This document shows, one piece after another, positions 1 through 8,088 of a stretch of DNA of 64,000 nucleotides. The translations under genes and the position numbers were made by a program. Source of the DNA: Chloroflexota bacterium (GTDB taxonomy: Bacteria; Chloroflexota; Dehalococcoidia; Tepidiformales; Tepidiformaceae); NCBI GenBank assembly GCA_016234445.1, contig JACRBT010000004.1, positions 558,001-622,000 on the forward strand, in the 5' to 3' direction. The notes under the pieces are model-generated. The model was given only the letters and a program-made list of their open reading frames with translations. It was not told where the DNA came from and searched no databases. Positions within the stretch are counted from its first letter, which is position 1, and the number at the start of each line of letters is the position of its first letter.

Positions 1-2
1 CC

Positions 3-1115
3 GGGGCCTACGCCGCGGACACAGCCGGTTCGTTCGAAGACACCTATGTGCAGTTCGGCGCCCCTTCCGCCGCGAACGGGGCGCTCTCGGAGATCCGGGT
101 CGGGCTCTCGGCCAGCGACCGCCAGGACGCGATCCTTCGCTTCGACCTGACCGACACGCCGTCCCTCGCCGGGGCGACCATCCTCAGCGCGCAGCTCGTG
201 CTCCCGGTCGCGGTGCCCGGCCTCGACAGGACGCTCCACGCGGCCCGCGTCTGCCAGCCAGCGGGACTGGCGGCGGCCGGGGCGATCACCGGCGCGACCT
301 ACGCGGGCATCCCCTACGCCCAGCTCCAGTGGACCCAGGCGACCGCCGGGTTCGCCTACACAACCGGGGCCGCGACCGCCGGCTTCGACGTCCGCGACAT
401 CGTCCAGGCGTGGGCGAACGGCGAGCCGAACCTGGGCTTCCGCGTGTACCAGGTGGCCCCCGCCGTCATCGACACCGTCGACTTCCACAGCTTCAACGCC
501 GCGGTCGAATCCAACCGCCCCCGGCTGGTCGTGGAATACGTCACCGACGCGGGGACACCGAACGTGACGCCATCGCCCGCCTGCGGCCAGGCGGCCACGC
601 CAACGGCAACCGCAACACCGACATCGACATCGACCGCGACGCCAACGTCCACGCCCACCGCGACGACCACGCCCGTGCCCACGGCAACGCCCACCGCTAC
701 TGCTACTGCTACTGCTACCGCTACAGTCACCGCCACGGCGACCGCGACCTCCGCGACACCTTCGCCGACGGCTACCCCGGCGGTCTCGGCGCAGCTGACG
801 ATCACGAGCCCCGGGGGGGCGGTGCCGCGGAGCCGCCTCGCCTTCACCGCGACAGACGGCACCCTCGACCCCTCCGCCGTGAGTCTCGTGGTGCGGCGTG
901 TCTCCGACGGCAGCTACTGGAACAGCGCGGAGGCGAAGTGGCAGGCGGCGCTGGTCGCGAACGCGGCAGCAGAGTCCCCCGAAGGCACCTGGACGCTCGC
1001 GGTCGCCGGGGCCGCCCGCCGGAGCTTCGCCAACACCACGGTAAGCGTGGAGGCGCGCGCGACGGTCGGCGCCACTTCCTACGTGTCGGCGCTCGCGACG
1101 GTGGTAGTGCGATGA
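3..1115 (+). CDS. DNRLRE-type surface protein with Thr/Pro/Ala-rich linker (5' end outside window)
   Basis: The reading frame is open to the left window edge, so the true start, and any signal peptide, lie upstream. The first ~180 residues look like a DNRLRE-type beta-sandwich: an opening DTYV-like strand, an ILRFDLT segment, then FDVRDIVQAWANGEPNLGF and a closing RPRLVVEYV strand. Next comes a low-complexity linker of about 60 residues made almost wholly of Thr, Ala, Pro and Ser, encoded partly by an ACT-GCT microsatellite near 700. A ~100-residue Ig-like C-terminal domain follows. The architecture is typical of secreted cell-surface or adhesion proteins. The next gene carries the same kind of linker, so the two may be displayed together. 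Function unknown beyond surface location, which is inferred. Confidence 0.7.
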   Translation, partial: GAYAADTAGSFEDTYVQFGAPSAANGALSEIRVGLSASDRQDAILRFDLTDTPSLAGATILSAQLVLPVAVPGLDRTLHAARVCQPAGLAAAGAITGATYAGIPYAQLQWTQATAGFAYTTGAATAGFDVRDIVQAWANGEPNLGFRVYQVAPAVIDTVDFHSFNAAVESNRPRLVVEYVTDAGTPNVTPSPACGQAATPTATATPTSTSTATPTSTPTATTTPVPTATPTATATATATATVTATATATSATPSPTATPAVSAQLTITSPGGAVPRSRLAFTATDGTLDPSAVSLVVRRVSDGSYWNSAEAKWQAALVANAAAESPEGTWTLAVAGAARRSFANTTVSVEARATVGATSYVSALATVVVR

Positions 1116-1190
1116 GGCACGGCCCGAGGTTGAGGGAGGCGCGAGCCGCGATCAGGCGATGCCCCGATAGGCCGCGCCAGGCGGCGGGAC

Positions 1191-1196
1191 TACGGT
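1191..1196 (+). promoter_or_regulatory. -10-like hexamer TACGGT, 8 nt before lipoprotein start
   Basis: TAnnnT hexamer ending 8 bases before the ATG at 1205, with no Shine-Dalgarno sequence between. It fits the leaderless-promoter pattern seen repeatedly in this window. Confidence 0.4.
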
Positions 1197-1204
1197 CATG
1201 GGCG

Positions 1205-1729
1205 ATGCATCGCTTCCGCCGGACCACGTCTCTCATGGCCCTCGCCGGGCTGGCCTCCCTCCTCGGGACCGCCTGCCTCGGCTACGCACCCGGGACGGTC
1301 GGGACCCCGGCTTCACCCACGGAAGACACCGGATCGCGGCTGCCGACGCTGCTCCAGCAGCTGCAGTCGGGCAGCGCCGCGATCGAGGTGTTCGACTCGA
1401 CGCCGCAGGCCCAGGTCCTCGCCGCCCAGGACACCGGTGGCAAGACGAACGGCTCGACCACCCCCACAGCAACGCCTTCGCGCACAGCCACCGCGACGGG
1501 GAACACAACCCCCGTCGGCGGCCAGGGAGCGCTGCCAACCGCAACCTCGACGCGCACACCCACCCCGGCGCCTGGCTCCACGGCAACGCCAACCGCCGCC
1601 GCCAGCCCGTCCGCGACCGCAACGGCAACGGCCACACCGTCGCCGACGCCAACCTCGACCCCGACGCCGGCCCCGACCATCCCAACCGAGCCGACCCCCG
1701 CCGGGCCAACGCCCCCGAGCGAGGGGTAG
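1205..1729 (+). CDS. Putative lipoprotein with TATPT-rich tail
   Basis: 174 residues. The N-terminus has basic residues (HRFRR), a hydrophobic stretch and a likely lipobox ending LGTAC (Cys about residue 23), so membrane anchoring as a lipoprotein is inferred; Gly at -3 is not the commonest lipobox residue. About 60 residues follow that contain a short helix-like segment (LPTLLQQLQSG). The last ~85 residues are a Thr/Pro/Ala/Ser repeat resembling the linker of the upstream surface protein. No catalytic motif is visible. It starts 89 bases after the DNRLRE gene, and the next gene begins 2 bases after its stop, so the three probably form one unit. ATG 1205 is chosen because it gives the signal sequence; the ATG at 1198 is in another frame. 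Confidence 0.6.
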   Translation: MHRFRRTTSLMALAGLASLLGTACLGYAPGTVGTPASPTEDTGSRLPTLLQQLQSGSAAIEVFDSTPQAQVLAAQDTGGKTNGSTTPTATPSRTATATGNTTPVGGQGALPTATSTRTPTPAPGSTATPTAAASPSATATATATPSPTPTSTPTPAPTIPTEPTPAGPTPPSEG

Positions 1730-1731
1730 CG

Positions 1732-2241
1732 ATGGCGATCCGCCAGGCCGACGACGCCCAGGTCCGTTCGCGCTGTTCGTCCTGCCGGCGCATCCTCAGC
1801 TTCGACGAATGGTCGAGCGGCTACGAACTCTGCTCAGGGTGCGCGCGCAGCCGGAATGCGCCGGGTCCAGCGGCGACGTTTGTCCACGGTCCCGCTCCCG
1901 CCCGGGCGCGCTCCGCGCCGCCGGACCTGCCCGAAGAGATCTTCGCGGAACTCCTGGCCGCCCTCGAAGCGGAGGCGCGGTCGCCCTCAACGCCGCCGCA
2001 GGGCGCCCTCCGCGAAGTCCTTGCCGAAATCGGCATCGAGCGGTCGGCCCGCCAGGTGCAGTGGACGGCCTGGGGCTTCGCGGCAGGGTTTGCGGGCAAC
2101 GTCGCGGTAGCGAAGTACGCCCAGATGGCAACGGGCGCACCCATGGGACAGTTCGTCGGCCCGTTCATCATCGGGGGCCTCGTCGCCGGGGCGGCCTGCG
2201 CGCTCATCGGCTGGGGGTTCGCCCGCCTGCGCGAGGTGTAG
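1732..2241 (+). CDS. Zinc-ribbon membrane protein, function unknown
   Basis: 169 residues. The N-terminus carries a four-cysteine ribbon, CSSC near residue 13 and CSGC near 36, which should bind one zinc ion. A charged middle region follows (PEEIFAELLAALEAEA, probably helical). The C-terminus has two likely transmembrane segments, FAAGFAGNVAVAKY and VGPFIIGGLVAGAACALIGW. The gene starts 2 bases after the lipoprotein stop, so co-translation is likely. I do not recognise a named family. The ribbon plus two-helix layout would suit a small membrane-anchored adaptor, but that is only inference. Confidence 0.6.
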   Translation: MAIRQADDAQVRSRCSSCRRILSFDEWSSGYELCSGCARSRNAPGPAATFVHGPAPARARSAPPDLPEEIFAELLAALEAEARSPSTPPQGALREVLAEIGIERSARQVQWTAWGFAAGFAGNVAVAKYAQMATGAPMGQFVGPFIIGGLVAGAACALIGWGFARLREV

Positions 2242-2298
2242 GGGCCGCTTGTCCCAACGCCGCGGGCGCTGGATCCTCGTCCGTGGAGGAGTTGCCGC

Positions 2299-3213
2299 AT
2301 GAGGATCCTTGTCACCGGGGGCGCCGGCTTCATCGGCTCCCACGTCGTCGAAGCCTACCTCGCCGAGAGCCACGAGGTCCGCGTGGTCGACAACCTCTCG
2401 ACCGGGCGGCGAGCCCACGTCCCCCGCGCCGCGACCCTCCACGAGGTCGACGTCCACGCCCGCGAGATGGAGAGCATCTTCGCTGACTTCAGGCCCGAGG
2501 TGGTGAACCATCTCGCCGCCCAGGCCTCCGTGAAGGTCTCGACGGGCGACCCGGTGCACGACCTCGAGGTCAACGGCGGCGGCACCGCCCGGGTATCCGC
2601 GCTCTGCCTGGCCCACGGCGTGAAAAAGCTCATCTACGCCAGTTCCGGCGGCACCGTCTATGGCGACCCCATGGAGCTGCCGGTCCCCGAGACCCACCCG
2701 ATAGCGCCGACCTCCCCCTACGGGACGAGCAAGTACGTGGGCGAGCTCTACCTCCAGCTCGCGCACCGGACCGGCGGGCTCGACTACACCATCCTCCGCT
2801 ACGGCAACGCCTTCGGCCCCCGGCAGGACCCCTTCGGCGAGGCCGGCGTCTGCGCGATCTTCGCCAACCTCATGCTCAAGGGCGAACCCTGCACCATCGA
2901 CGGGGACGGCGAGCAGCGCAAGGACTACCTCTACGTCGGCGACATCGCCCGGGCGAACGTCCTCGCGCTGACGAAGGGAGCGGGCCTTTCGATCAACATC
3001 GGCACGGGCCGCGGCACCTCCGTCAACGAGATCCACGCGGCGCTCCAGAAGGCCACCGGCGACGCGACCCCGCCGCGGTTCGGCCCGCCCCGGCCGGGCG
3101 ACGTCCGCAACTTCTGGCTGACCACCGCCCTCGCGAAGGACGCCCTCGGCTGGGAGGCGACGGTCAGCCTGGAGGATGGGCTCCAGCGCACGGTCGACGC
3201 GCTCCGGGCCTGA
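2299..3213 (+). CDS. NAD-dependent epimerase/dehydratase (UDP-glucose 4-epimerase-like)
   Basis: 304 residues, an extended short-chain dehydrogenase. The NAD-binding glycine motif GGAGFIG is at residues 7-13. The catalytic set is SSGG near 115-118 and Tyr141-x-x-x-Lys145 (YGTSK). The following segment, YGNAFGPRQ, is characteristic of UDP-sugar epimerases. Length and motifs match GalE-type enzymes that interconvert UDP-glucose and UDP-galactose or related sugars; substrate cannot be fixed from sequence. A good Shine-Dalgarno (GGAGG-like, 2285-2289) precedes the ATG. It may feed exopolysaccharide or surface glycosylation, which fits the surface proteins just upstream. Confidence 0.85.
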   Translation: MRILVTGGAGFIGSHVVEAYLAESHEVRVVDNLSTGRRAHVPRAATLHEVDVHAREMESIFADFRPEVVNHLAAQASVKVSTGDPVHDLEVNGGGTARVSALCLAHGVKKLIYASSGGTVYGDPMELPVPETHPIAPTSPYGTSKYVGELYLQLAHRTGGLDYTILRYGNAFGPRQDPFGEAGVCAIFANLMLKGEPCTIDGDGEQRKDYLYVGDIARANVLALTKGAGLSINIGTGRGTSVNEIHAALQKATGDATPPRFGPPRPGDVRNFWLTTALAKDALGWEATVSLEDGLQRTVDALRA

Positions 3214-3237
3214 TTCCCGCCTCTCCCGCTTTCCCGG

Positions 3238-3243
3238 TAGGAT
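3238..3243 (+). promoter_or_regulatory. -10-like hexamer TAGGAT, 7 nt before serine hydrolase start
   Basis: TAGGAT ends 7 bases before ATG 3251. No ribosome-binding site lies in between, which suggests a leaderless transcript. No convincing -35 is visible. Confidence 0.5.
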
Positions 3244-3250
3244 TCGCGCC

Positions 3251-4624
3251 ATGGACTACGAACCGCTGCCGCCGGAGATCGCCGCGTTCGCCCGGGCCGA
3301 GATGGAACGGCTGGAGGTGCCGGGTGTCGCCGCCGCGGCCATCCACGACGGACGCGTCTACGCCCAGGGCTTCGGGGCAACAAACGTCGACCACCCCCTC
3401 CCGGTAACGCCCGAGACGCTGTTCCAGGTCGGGTCGACCTCGAAGACGTTCACCGCAACCGTGCTCATGACGCTCCTCGAGGAGGGCCGCGTGAGCCTCG
3501 AAGCCCGGGTCCGCGACTACCTGCCGGAGTTCCGGCTCCAGTCGGAGGCGGATGCGGCCCGGATGACGCTCCGGCACCTGGTGACCCACCACGGCGGCTG
3601 GGCCGGCGACTACTTCCGCGACACCGGCCGCGGCGACGCCGCGCTCGCCCTGATTGTCGCGAAGATGGCGAATTCGCCCCAGCTCATCCCTGCGGGAACG
3701 GCGTTTTCGTACAACAACGCCGGCTTCTACGTGCTCGGGCGGATCATCGAGGCGGTGACGGGCGAACCGTTCGAAAGCGTGGTCGCGGAGCGCATCTTCC
3801 GCCCGCTGGGGATGGAAATCTCGACCTACTTCCCCGAGGACACGATCGTCCACGCGCCGGCGGCGGGGCACGTCCGGACGCCGGGCGGGCCCAGGGTCGC
3901 GACACCGTGGCGGATGCCGCGCAGCATCGGGCCCGGCGGCGGGGTCATCTCCAACGTGCTCGAACAGCTCCGCTACGCCGCCTTCCACATGGGCGACGGG
4001 ACCGCCCCCGGCGGCGCAAGAATCCTCCGCCGCGAGACGCTCGAACTGATGCAGACGCCGCAGGCCGAGGCCGGGAGCATGTGCGCCCACATCGGCGTCT
4101 CCTGGATGCTCGACACGATCGACGGGGTGCGGATCGTAAAGCACGGCGGCGCGACGAACGGTCACCTCTCCGCGTTCGAACTCGTGCCCGAACGCGGCTT
4201 TGGCGTCACCGTGTTGACGAACAGCGACAGCGGCCGCGAACTCCGCCAGACCGTGGCCGAGGCGCTCCGGGAGCACTTCACCGGGCTTCGGCCACCGGAG
4301 ATCGTCCCGGCGGCCGGGCTGCCGCGGGACCCGTCGGAGTACACCGGCCGCTACGAGGCCACACTCGCCGACCTGACCGTGCAGGTCCGGGACAACGGGC
4401 TGGAAGTCGCCGAAGGTCCGCCCGCGAAGGCGAGAGCGCGGGGCGCGCAGGTACCCTTCGACACCCCCGCCGAGCCGATCGTCTTCGTCGCGCCGGACCG
4501 GGCAGTCGTCGGCCGGGGGCCGCGCCGGGGAGAAGGCTGCGAGTTCCTCCGCGATGCCTCCGGGGCGGTCGGATGGATGCGCTGGGACGGGCGGGTGGCG
4601 CGCCGGGTGTTCCCGCCGGAGTGA
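3251..4624 (+). CDS. Serine hydrolase, beta-lactamase class C / penicillin-binding-protein-like family
   Basis: 457 residues. The nucleophile motif S-x-x-K is Ser62-Thr-Ser-Lys65 (GSTSKTFTAT). The second motif Y-x-N appears as YNNAGFYVLG, and the third (KTG equivalent) as HGG in VKHGGATNGH. The ~100 C-terminal residues form a separate beta-rich extension, as in many class C-like esterases and peptidases. No signal peptide is evident, so a cytoplasmic esterase or peptidase is more likely than a true beta-lactamase; substrate unknown. The 3' end overlaps the MFS gene by GTGA, implying translational coupling. ATG 3251 is preferred because a -10-like element sits 7 bases upstream and it gives a normal family N-terminus. 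Confidence 0.85.
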   Translation: MDYEPLPPEIAAFARAEMERLEVPGVAAAAIHDGRVYAQGFGATNVDHPLPVTPETLFQVGSTSKTFTATVLMTLLEEGRVSLEARVRDYLPEFRLQSEADAARMTLRHLVTHHGGWAGDYFRDTGRGDAALALIVAKMANSPQLIPAGTAFSYNNAGFYVLGRIIEAVTGEPFESVVAERIFRPLGMEISTYFPEDTIVHAPAAGHVRTPGGPRVATPWRMPRSIGPGGGVISNVLEQLRYAAFHMGDGTAPGGARILRRETLELMQTPQAEAGSMCAHIGVSWMLDTIDGVRIVKHGGATNGHLSAFELVPERGFGVTVLTNSDSGRELRQTVAEALREHFTGLRPPEIVPAAGLPRDPSEYTGRYEATLADLTVQVRDNGLEVAEGPPAKARARGAQVPFDTPAEPIVFVAPDRAVVGRGPRRGEGCEFLRDASGAVGWMRWDGRVARRVFPPE

Positions 4625-5772
4625 CGGGTCCTGTGGGCGCCCCATCGGTGACGCGCACTCACCTCGCGGCGTTCCTGGCGCTCGCCTGCGTGGGGCTCTA
4701 CGGGACGTCGTTCGGTCCGGCAGCGTCGACCCTCGCCGCGGACTTCGATGTCTCCCTGGACCGCGCCGGGCTGCTGGTGACGCTCCTCTTCGCCGGGTCG
4801 ATCAGCGCATCCGGGGCGATCGCCCTGCGGACGACGTTCCGCGACACCCGGGCGATGACCGCCGCCGGGCTCGTCCTCGCGACCGCCGGCCTGCTCCTGC
4901 TGGGGCTCGCCGGGGCCTGGTGGATGGCGCTGGCCGCGGCCGTGCTCATCGGCGCCGGCGACGGACTGATCGTCGCCGGAACGCACCTTTCCGTGGCGAT
5001 GAGCGCGCGCGACGTGGCCGGTGCGATCAACCGGCTGAACCTCTGGTTCACCTTCGGCGCCGTCGCGGGGCCGGCCTGGACGGGGATCGCACTCGATGCA
5101 GGAGCGGGGCGCGGGGTGGTCTACGGGGTCCTCGCGGCCGCGATCGTGCCCGTGGTCGCCCTGACCCTCGTCTCCCCGCGGGTGGCGCCCCGGCCGCGGA
5201 GCGAGCACCACCGGCCCGCGCCCATGTCGCCCGTCGCGTGGGGGATGGCGGCGGTGCTCTTCCTCTACGTCGGTGGCGAGTTCGGGCTCGGGCTCTGGGT
5301 GGCGAGTTACGCGACGGACGTGGCGGGGGCCAGCATCGCCGGGGGCGCGCTCCTGACCTCCGGCTACTGGGGAGCGCTTGCCGCCGGGAGGTTCATGAGC
5401 GGGCGGCTGCTGGAGGCCGGGCGTGACCCCGGGCTGGTGCTCGTCGCCGTCATCACCGGGGCCGGCGTGGCCAGCGTCGTCCTCGCGCTCGCCGACGGCA
5501 GCATCGCGATCGCGACCGTCGCGGCGGTGGCGACCGGGTTCTGTTTCGGGCCTGTCTGGCCCTCGGGGATGGCGGTGGCGTCGCGGGAATCGCCCGAAGG
5601 CGCGCCGGCCGCGCTTGTCACCGTCGGGAACGCGGGCGGGCTGGCGTTCCCGTGGATCCAGGGGCGGCTGCTCGTCTCCGCCGGGCCTGGCACCGGCGTG
5701 GCGATGACGGCCGTCCTCTGCGCCGGGATGCTCGCGCTGGCGCTCCCATCGGTGCGTCGTTCGCGGCGGTAG
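4621..5772 (+). CDS. MFS-type permease
   Basis: About 383 residues and roughly 12 hydrophobic segments, starting THLAAFLALACVGLYG. The loop between the second and third helices (RTTFRDTRAMTAAG) stands where MFS proteins carry a basic motif. A gap in hydrophobicity near the middle (VSPRVAPRPRSEHHRP) marks the cytoplasmic loop between two six-helix halves. GTG 4621 overlaps the upstream TGA as GTGA; GTG 4633 or 4648 are alternatives, and a GGAG at 4617-4620 would suit 4633 better. Substrate unknown; coupling to the hydrolase gene suggests export or import of that enzyme's product or substrate. It resembles the Fucose/sugar-type MFS subfamily only loosely. Confidence 0.75.
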   Translation: MTGPVGAPSVTRTHLAAFLALACVGLYGTSFGPAASTLAADFDVSLDRAGLLVTLLFAGSISASGAIALRTTFRDTRAMTAAGLVLATAGLLLLGLAGAWWMALAAAVLIGAGDGLIVAGTHLSVAMSARDVAGAINRLNLWFTFGAVAGPAWTGIALDAGAGRGVVYGVLAAAIVPVVALTLVSPRVAPRPRSEHHRPAPMSPVAWGMAAVLFLYVGGEFGLGLWVASYATDVAGASIAGGALLTSGYWGALAAGRFMSGRLLEAGRDPGLVLVAVITGAGVASVVLALADGSIAIATVAAVATGFCFGPVWPSGMAVASRESPEGAPAALVTVGNAGGLAFPWIQGRLLVSAGPGTGVAMTAVLCAGMLALALPSVRRSRR

Positions 5773-5832
5773 GGTACCTTATGTCCCACCCACCGCGTTT
5801 CAAACCGCGGTCTTCCCCCGGAGCGCGCCAGC

Positions 5833-7242
5833 ATGCCCCAGGCCCGAACCATCGCCCGGAAGATCTGGGAGAACCACCTCGTCCGCCGTGAAGCCGGCAA
5901 ACCGGACCTCCTCTACCTCGACCTCCACCTTGTCCACGAGGTGACGTCGCCACAGGCCTTCGAGGGGCTGAGGCTTGCCGGGCGCCCCGTCCGCCGTCCC
6001 GACCGCACCATCGCCACCGCCGACCACAACGTGCCCACGATCGACCGCGACAAGCCCTGGACCGACCCGCTTTCGATCACCCAGGTGGATGCGCTGCGGG
6101 ACAACTGCAAGGAGTTCGGCGTCCCCTACTTTGGCGTCGGCGACCCGCGGCAGGGGATCGTCCACGTGATCGGCCCCGAGCAGGGGCTGACGCAGCCGGG
6201 GATGACCATCGTCTGCGGCGACAGCCACACTTCCACCCACGGCGCCTTCGGGGCGCTCGCCTTCGGCATCGGCACGTCGGAAGTGGAACACGTCCTCGCG
6301 ACCCAGACCCTCCCCCAGGCTACGCCAAAGACGATGTCGGTGGAGGTCAACGGCGAGCTCCACGACGGCGTCACGGCGAAAGACGTCATCCTCGCGATCA
6401 TCCGCAAGATCGGCGTCTCCGGCGGCACCGGGCACGTCATCGAATATCGCGGCGACGTCATCCGGGCGCTTTCGATGGAAGGACGGATGACCGTCTGCAA
6501 CATGTCGATCGAGGGTGGCGCCCGGGCGGGACTGGTCGCCCCCGACGACAAGACCTTCGCCTACCTCGAAGGGCGGAACCACGCCCCCAAAGGCGACGAC
6601 TGGGAACGCGCGCTCGATCACTGGCGCTCCCTGCCGACGGATGAGGGCGCCGAATTCGACGCGGTCGTCACCCTGGACGGCGCGGAGATCGAGCCCTGCG
6701 TGACGTGGGGCACCACGCCCGCCCAGAGCGTCCCCGTGGCCGGCCGCGTGCCCGACCCCAACGACGCCGGTTCGCCCCAGGCGCGGGAACTGGCCGAACG
6801 TTCGCTGACCTACATGGCGCTCAAGCCCGGCACTGCGATCGAGAGCATCGCCCTCGACAAGGTCTTCCTCGGCTCCTGCACGAACTCACGGATCGAGGAC
6901 CTCCGGAACGCGGCGGCGGTGGTCCGCGGCAAGCGCGTGGCGTCGACGGTGAAGGCGATCGTGGTCCCCGGATCCGGGCTGGTGAAGCTCCAGGCCGAAG
7001 CCGAGGGCCTCGACAAGATCTTCGTAGAAGCGGGCTTTGAATGGCGCGAAGCCGGCTGCTCGATGTGCCTGGGGATGAACCCGGACATCCTCCTGCCCGG
7101 CGAACGCTGCGCTTCGACGTCGAACCGCAACTTCGAAGGCCGCCAGGGCCCGGGTGGCCGGACGCACCTGGTGAGCCCGCAGATGGCCGCCGCCGCCGCG
7201 ATCGCCGGCCACTTCGTCGACATTCGCACCTGGGGGAAATGA
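5833..7242 (+). CDS. leuC: 3-isopropylmalate dehydratase large subunit
   Basis: 469 residues, the usual LeuC length. It isomerises 2-isopropylmalate to 3-isopropylmalate in leucine synthesis, with LeuD. The aconitase-family signature [18 protein letters not shown] is near residues 130-150. The [4Fe-4S] cysteines appear in GSCTNSR and in CSMCLGMN near the C-terminus. A -10-like TACCTT lies at 5775-5780, leaving a leader of about 45 bases with GGAG at 5819-5822 before the ATG. Stop and leuD start overlap, so the subunits are co-translated. leuA, leuB and ilv genes are not in the window. Confidence 0.95.
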   Translation: MPQARTIARKIWENHLVRREAGKPDLLYLDLHLVHEVTSPQAFEGLRLAGRPVRRPDRTIATADHNVPTIDRDKPWTDPLSITQVDALRDNCKEFGVPYFGVGDPRQGIVHVIGPEQGLTQPGMTIVCGDSHTSTHGAFGALAFGIGTSEVEHVLATQTLPQATPKTMSVEVNGELHDGVTAKDVILAIIRKIGVSGGTGHVIEYRGDVIRALSMEGRMTVCNMSIEGGARAGLVAPDDKTFAYLEGRNHAPKGDDWERALDHWRSLPTDEGAEFDAVVTLDGAEIEPCVTWGTTPAQSVPVAGRVPDPNDAGSPQARELAERSLTYMALKPGTAIESIALDKVFLGSCTNSRIEDLRNAAAVVRGKRVASTVKAIVVPGSGLVKLQAEAEGLDKIFVEAGFEWREAGCSMCLGMNPDILLPGERCASTSNRNFEGRQGPGGRTHLVSPQMAAAAAIAGHFVDIRTWGK

Positions 7243-7841
7243 TGGACAAGTTCGAAACCGTCAAGGGCAAGGTGCTCCCGCTCAACCGCGCGGACGTCGA
7301 CACCGACCAGATCATCCCGGCCCAGCACATGAAGCGGATCGAGCGGACCGGCTACGGCAAGTTCGCCTTCGAGGCGTGGCGCAAGGACCCTGACTTCGTC
7401 GCCAACAACCCGGCCTACGAAGGCGCCCCGATCCTCGTCGCGGGGCCGAACTTCGGCTGCGGGTCGTCCCGCGAACACGCGCCCTGGGCGCTCGAAGGCA
7501 TGGGGATCCGGGTGGTGATCGCGCCCTCGTTCGCCGACATCTTCCGCAACAACTGCGCCAAGATCGGCCTGCTGACGGTGACGCTACCGCAGAAGGACAT
7601 CGACCACCTGATCGCGCGGGCGGAGGAACTGCCGCAGTCGGAGGTCGTCGTCGACCTCGCCTCGCAGACGGTGGCGACCGCGGACGGCAGCTTCGCGCGC
7701 AAGTTCGAGATCGACCAGTTCGTGAAGTACACGCTCGTCGAGGGGCTCGACGCGATCGGGCTGACGCTGCTTGAGGCCGACGCCATCGACGCCTTCGAAG
7801 CGAAGCGCGAGGACATCTACCCGGAAACCATCCCGGCGTGA
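7239..7841 (+). CDS. leuD: 3-isopropylmalate dehydratase small subunit
   Basis: 200 residues, normal length. The swivelling domain that completes the LeuC active site is recognised by [15 protein letters not shown] near the start and by the substrate-binding loop [17 protein letters not shown] in the first half. ATG 7239 overlaps the leuC stop (ATGA); ATG 7242 directly follows in frame and is equally possible. The 3' end overlaps a small downstream gene by GTGA, so three cistrons are chained. Confidence 0.95.
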   Translation: MMDKFETVKGKVLPLNRADVDTDQIIPAQHMKRIERTGYGKFAFEAWRKDPDFVANNPAYEGAPILVAGPNFGCGSSREHAPWALEGMGIRVVIAPSFADIFRNNCAKIGLLTVTLPQKDIDHLIARAEELPQSEVVVDLASQTVATADGSFARKFEIDQFVKYTLVEGLDAIGLTLLEADAIDAFEAKREDIYPETIPA

Positions 7842-7999
7842 GCGGCGAACGGCGCCCCAGCTTCGCGGCCTCGCGGGCCAATTGGAAGGGCTACGACGCG
7901 CCCTTCGCGACGAAGCTGAAGATGCTCCTCCGGAACAACTGGACGAAGATGCGGACCCGCGGCAACTGCTGCGGCAACGACGGCGAGCCCGGCTGCTGA
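7838..7999 (+). CDS. Small cysteine-rich protein with C-terminal CCGN-x-GEPGC, coupled to leuD
   Basis: 53 residues, GTG start overlapping the leuD stop as GTGA. The sequence is basic and amphipathic in the middle (KLKMLLRNNWTKMRTRG) and ends in NCCGNDGEPGC, with three cysteines and two glycine turns. I recall similar short proteins with NW-x-K and CCGN-x-G-x-PGC tails in Chloroflexota and other bacteria, of unknown function; this is recollection, not a search. Codon choice is ordinary for the region. The paired cysteines could hold a metal or act in redox. No other open frame of this quality lies before the next gene. A CGCCCGG-T-CCGGGCG inverted repeat at 8013-8027 may mark the operon end. 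Confidence 0.6.
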   Translation: MSGERRPSFAASRANWKGYDAPFATKLKMLLRNNWTKMRTRGNCCGNDGEPGC

Positions 8000-8088
8000 C
8001 TGCGCGAAGAGACGCCCGGTCCGGGCGAGTAAGACCGCAGCCGGCAACGACCAACATAGCCCTCAAGGCGTGATCGCCGGATGGTGCG

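Noticed and set aside
4162-4344. Small antisense frames inside the serine hydrolase gene
   Set aside because: Short minus-strand frames typical of GC-rich shadows; no start signals or family likeness.
8013-8027. Rho-independent terminator after the leuCD small protein
   Set aside because: CGCCCGG-T-CCGGGCG is a strong palindrome but has almost no loop and no T-run, so I keep it only as a note.
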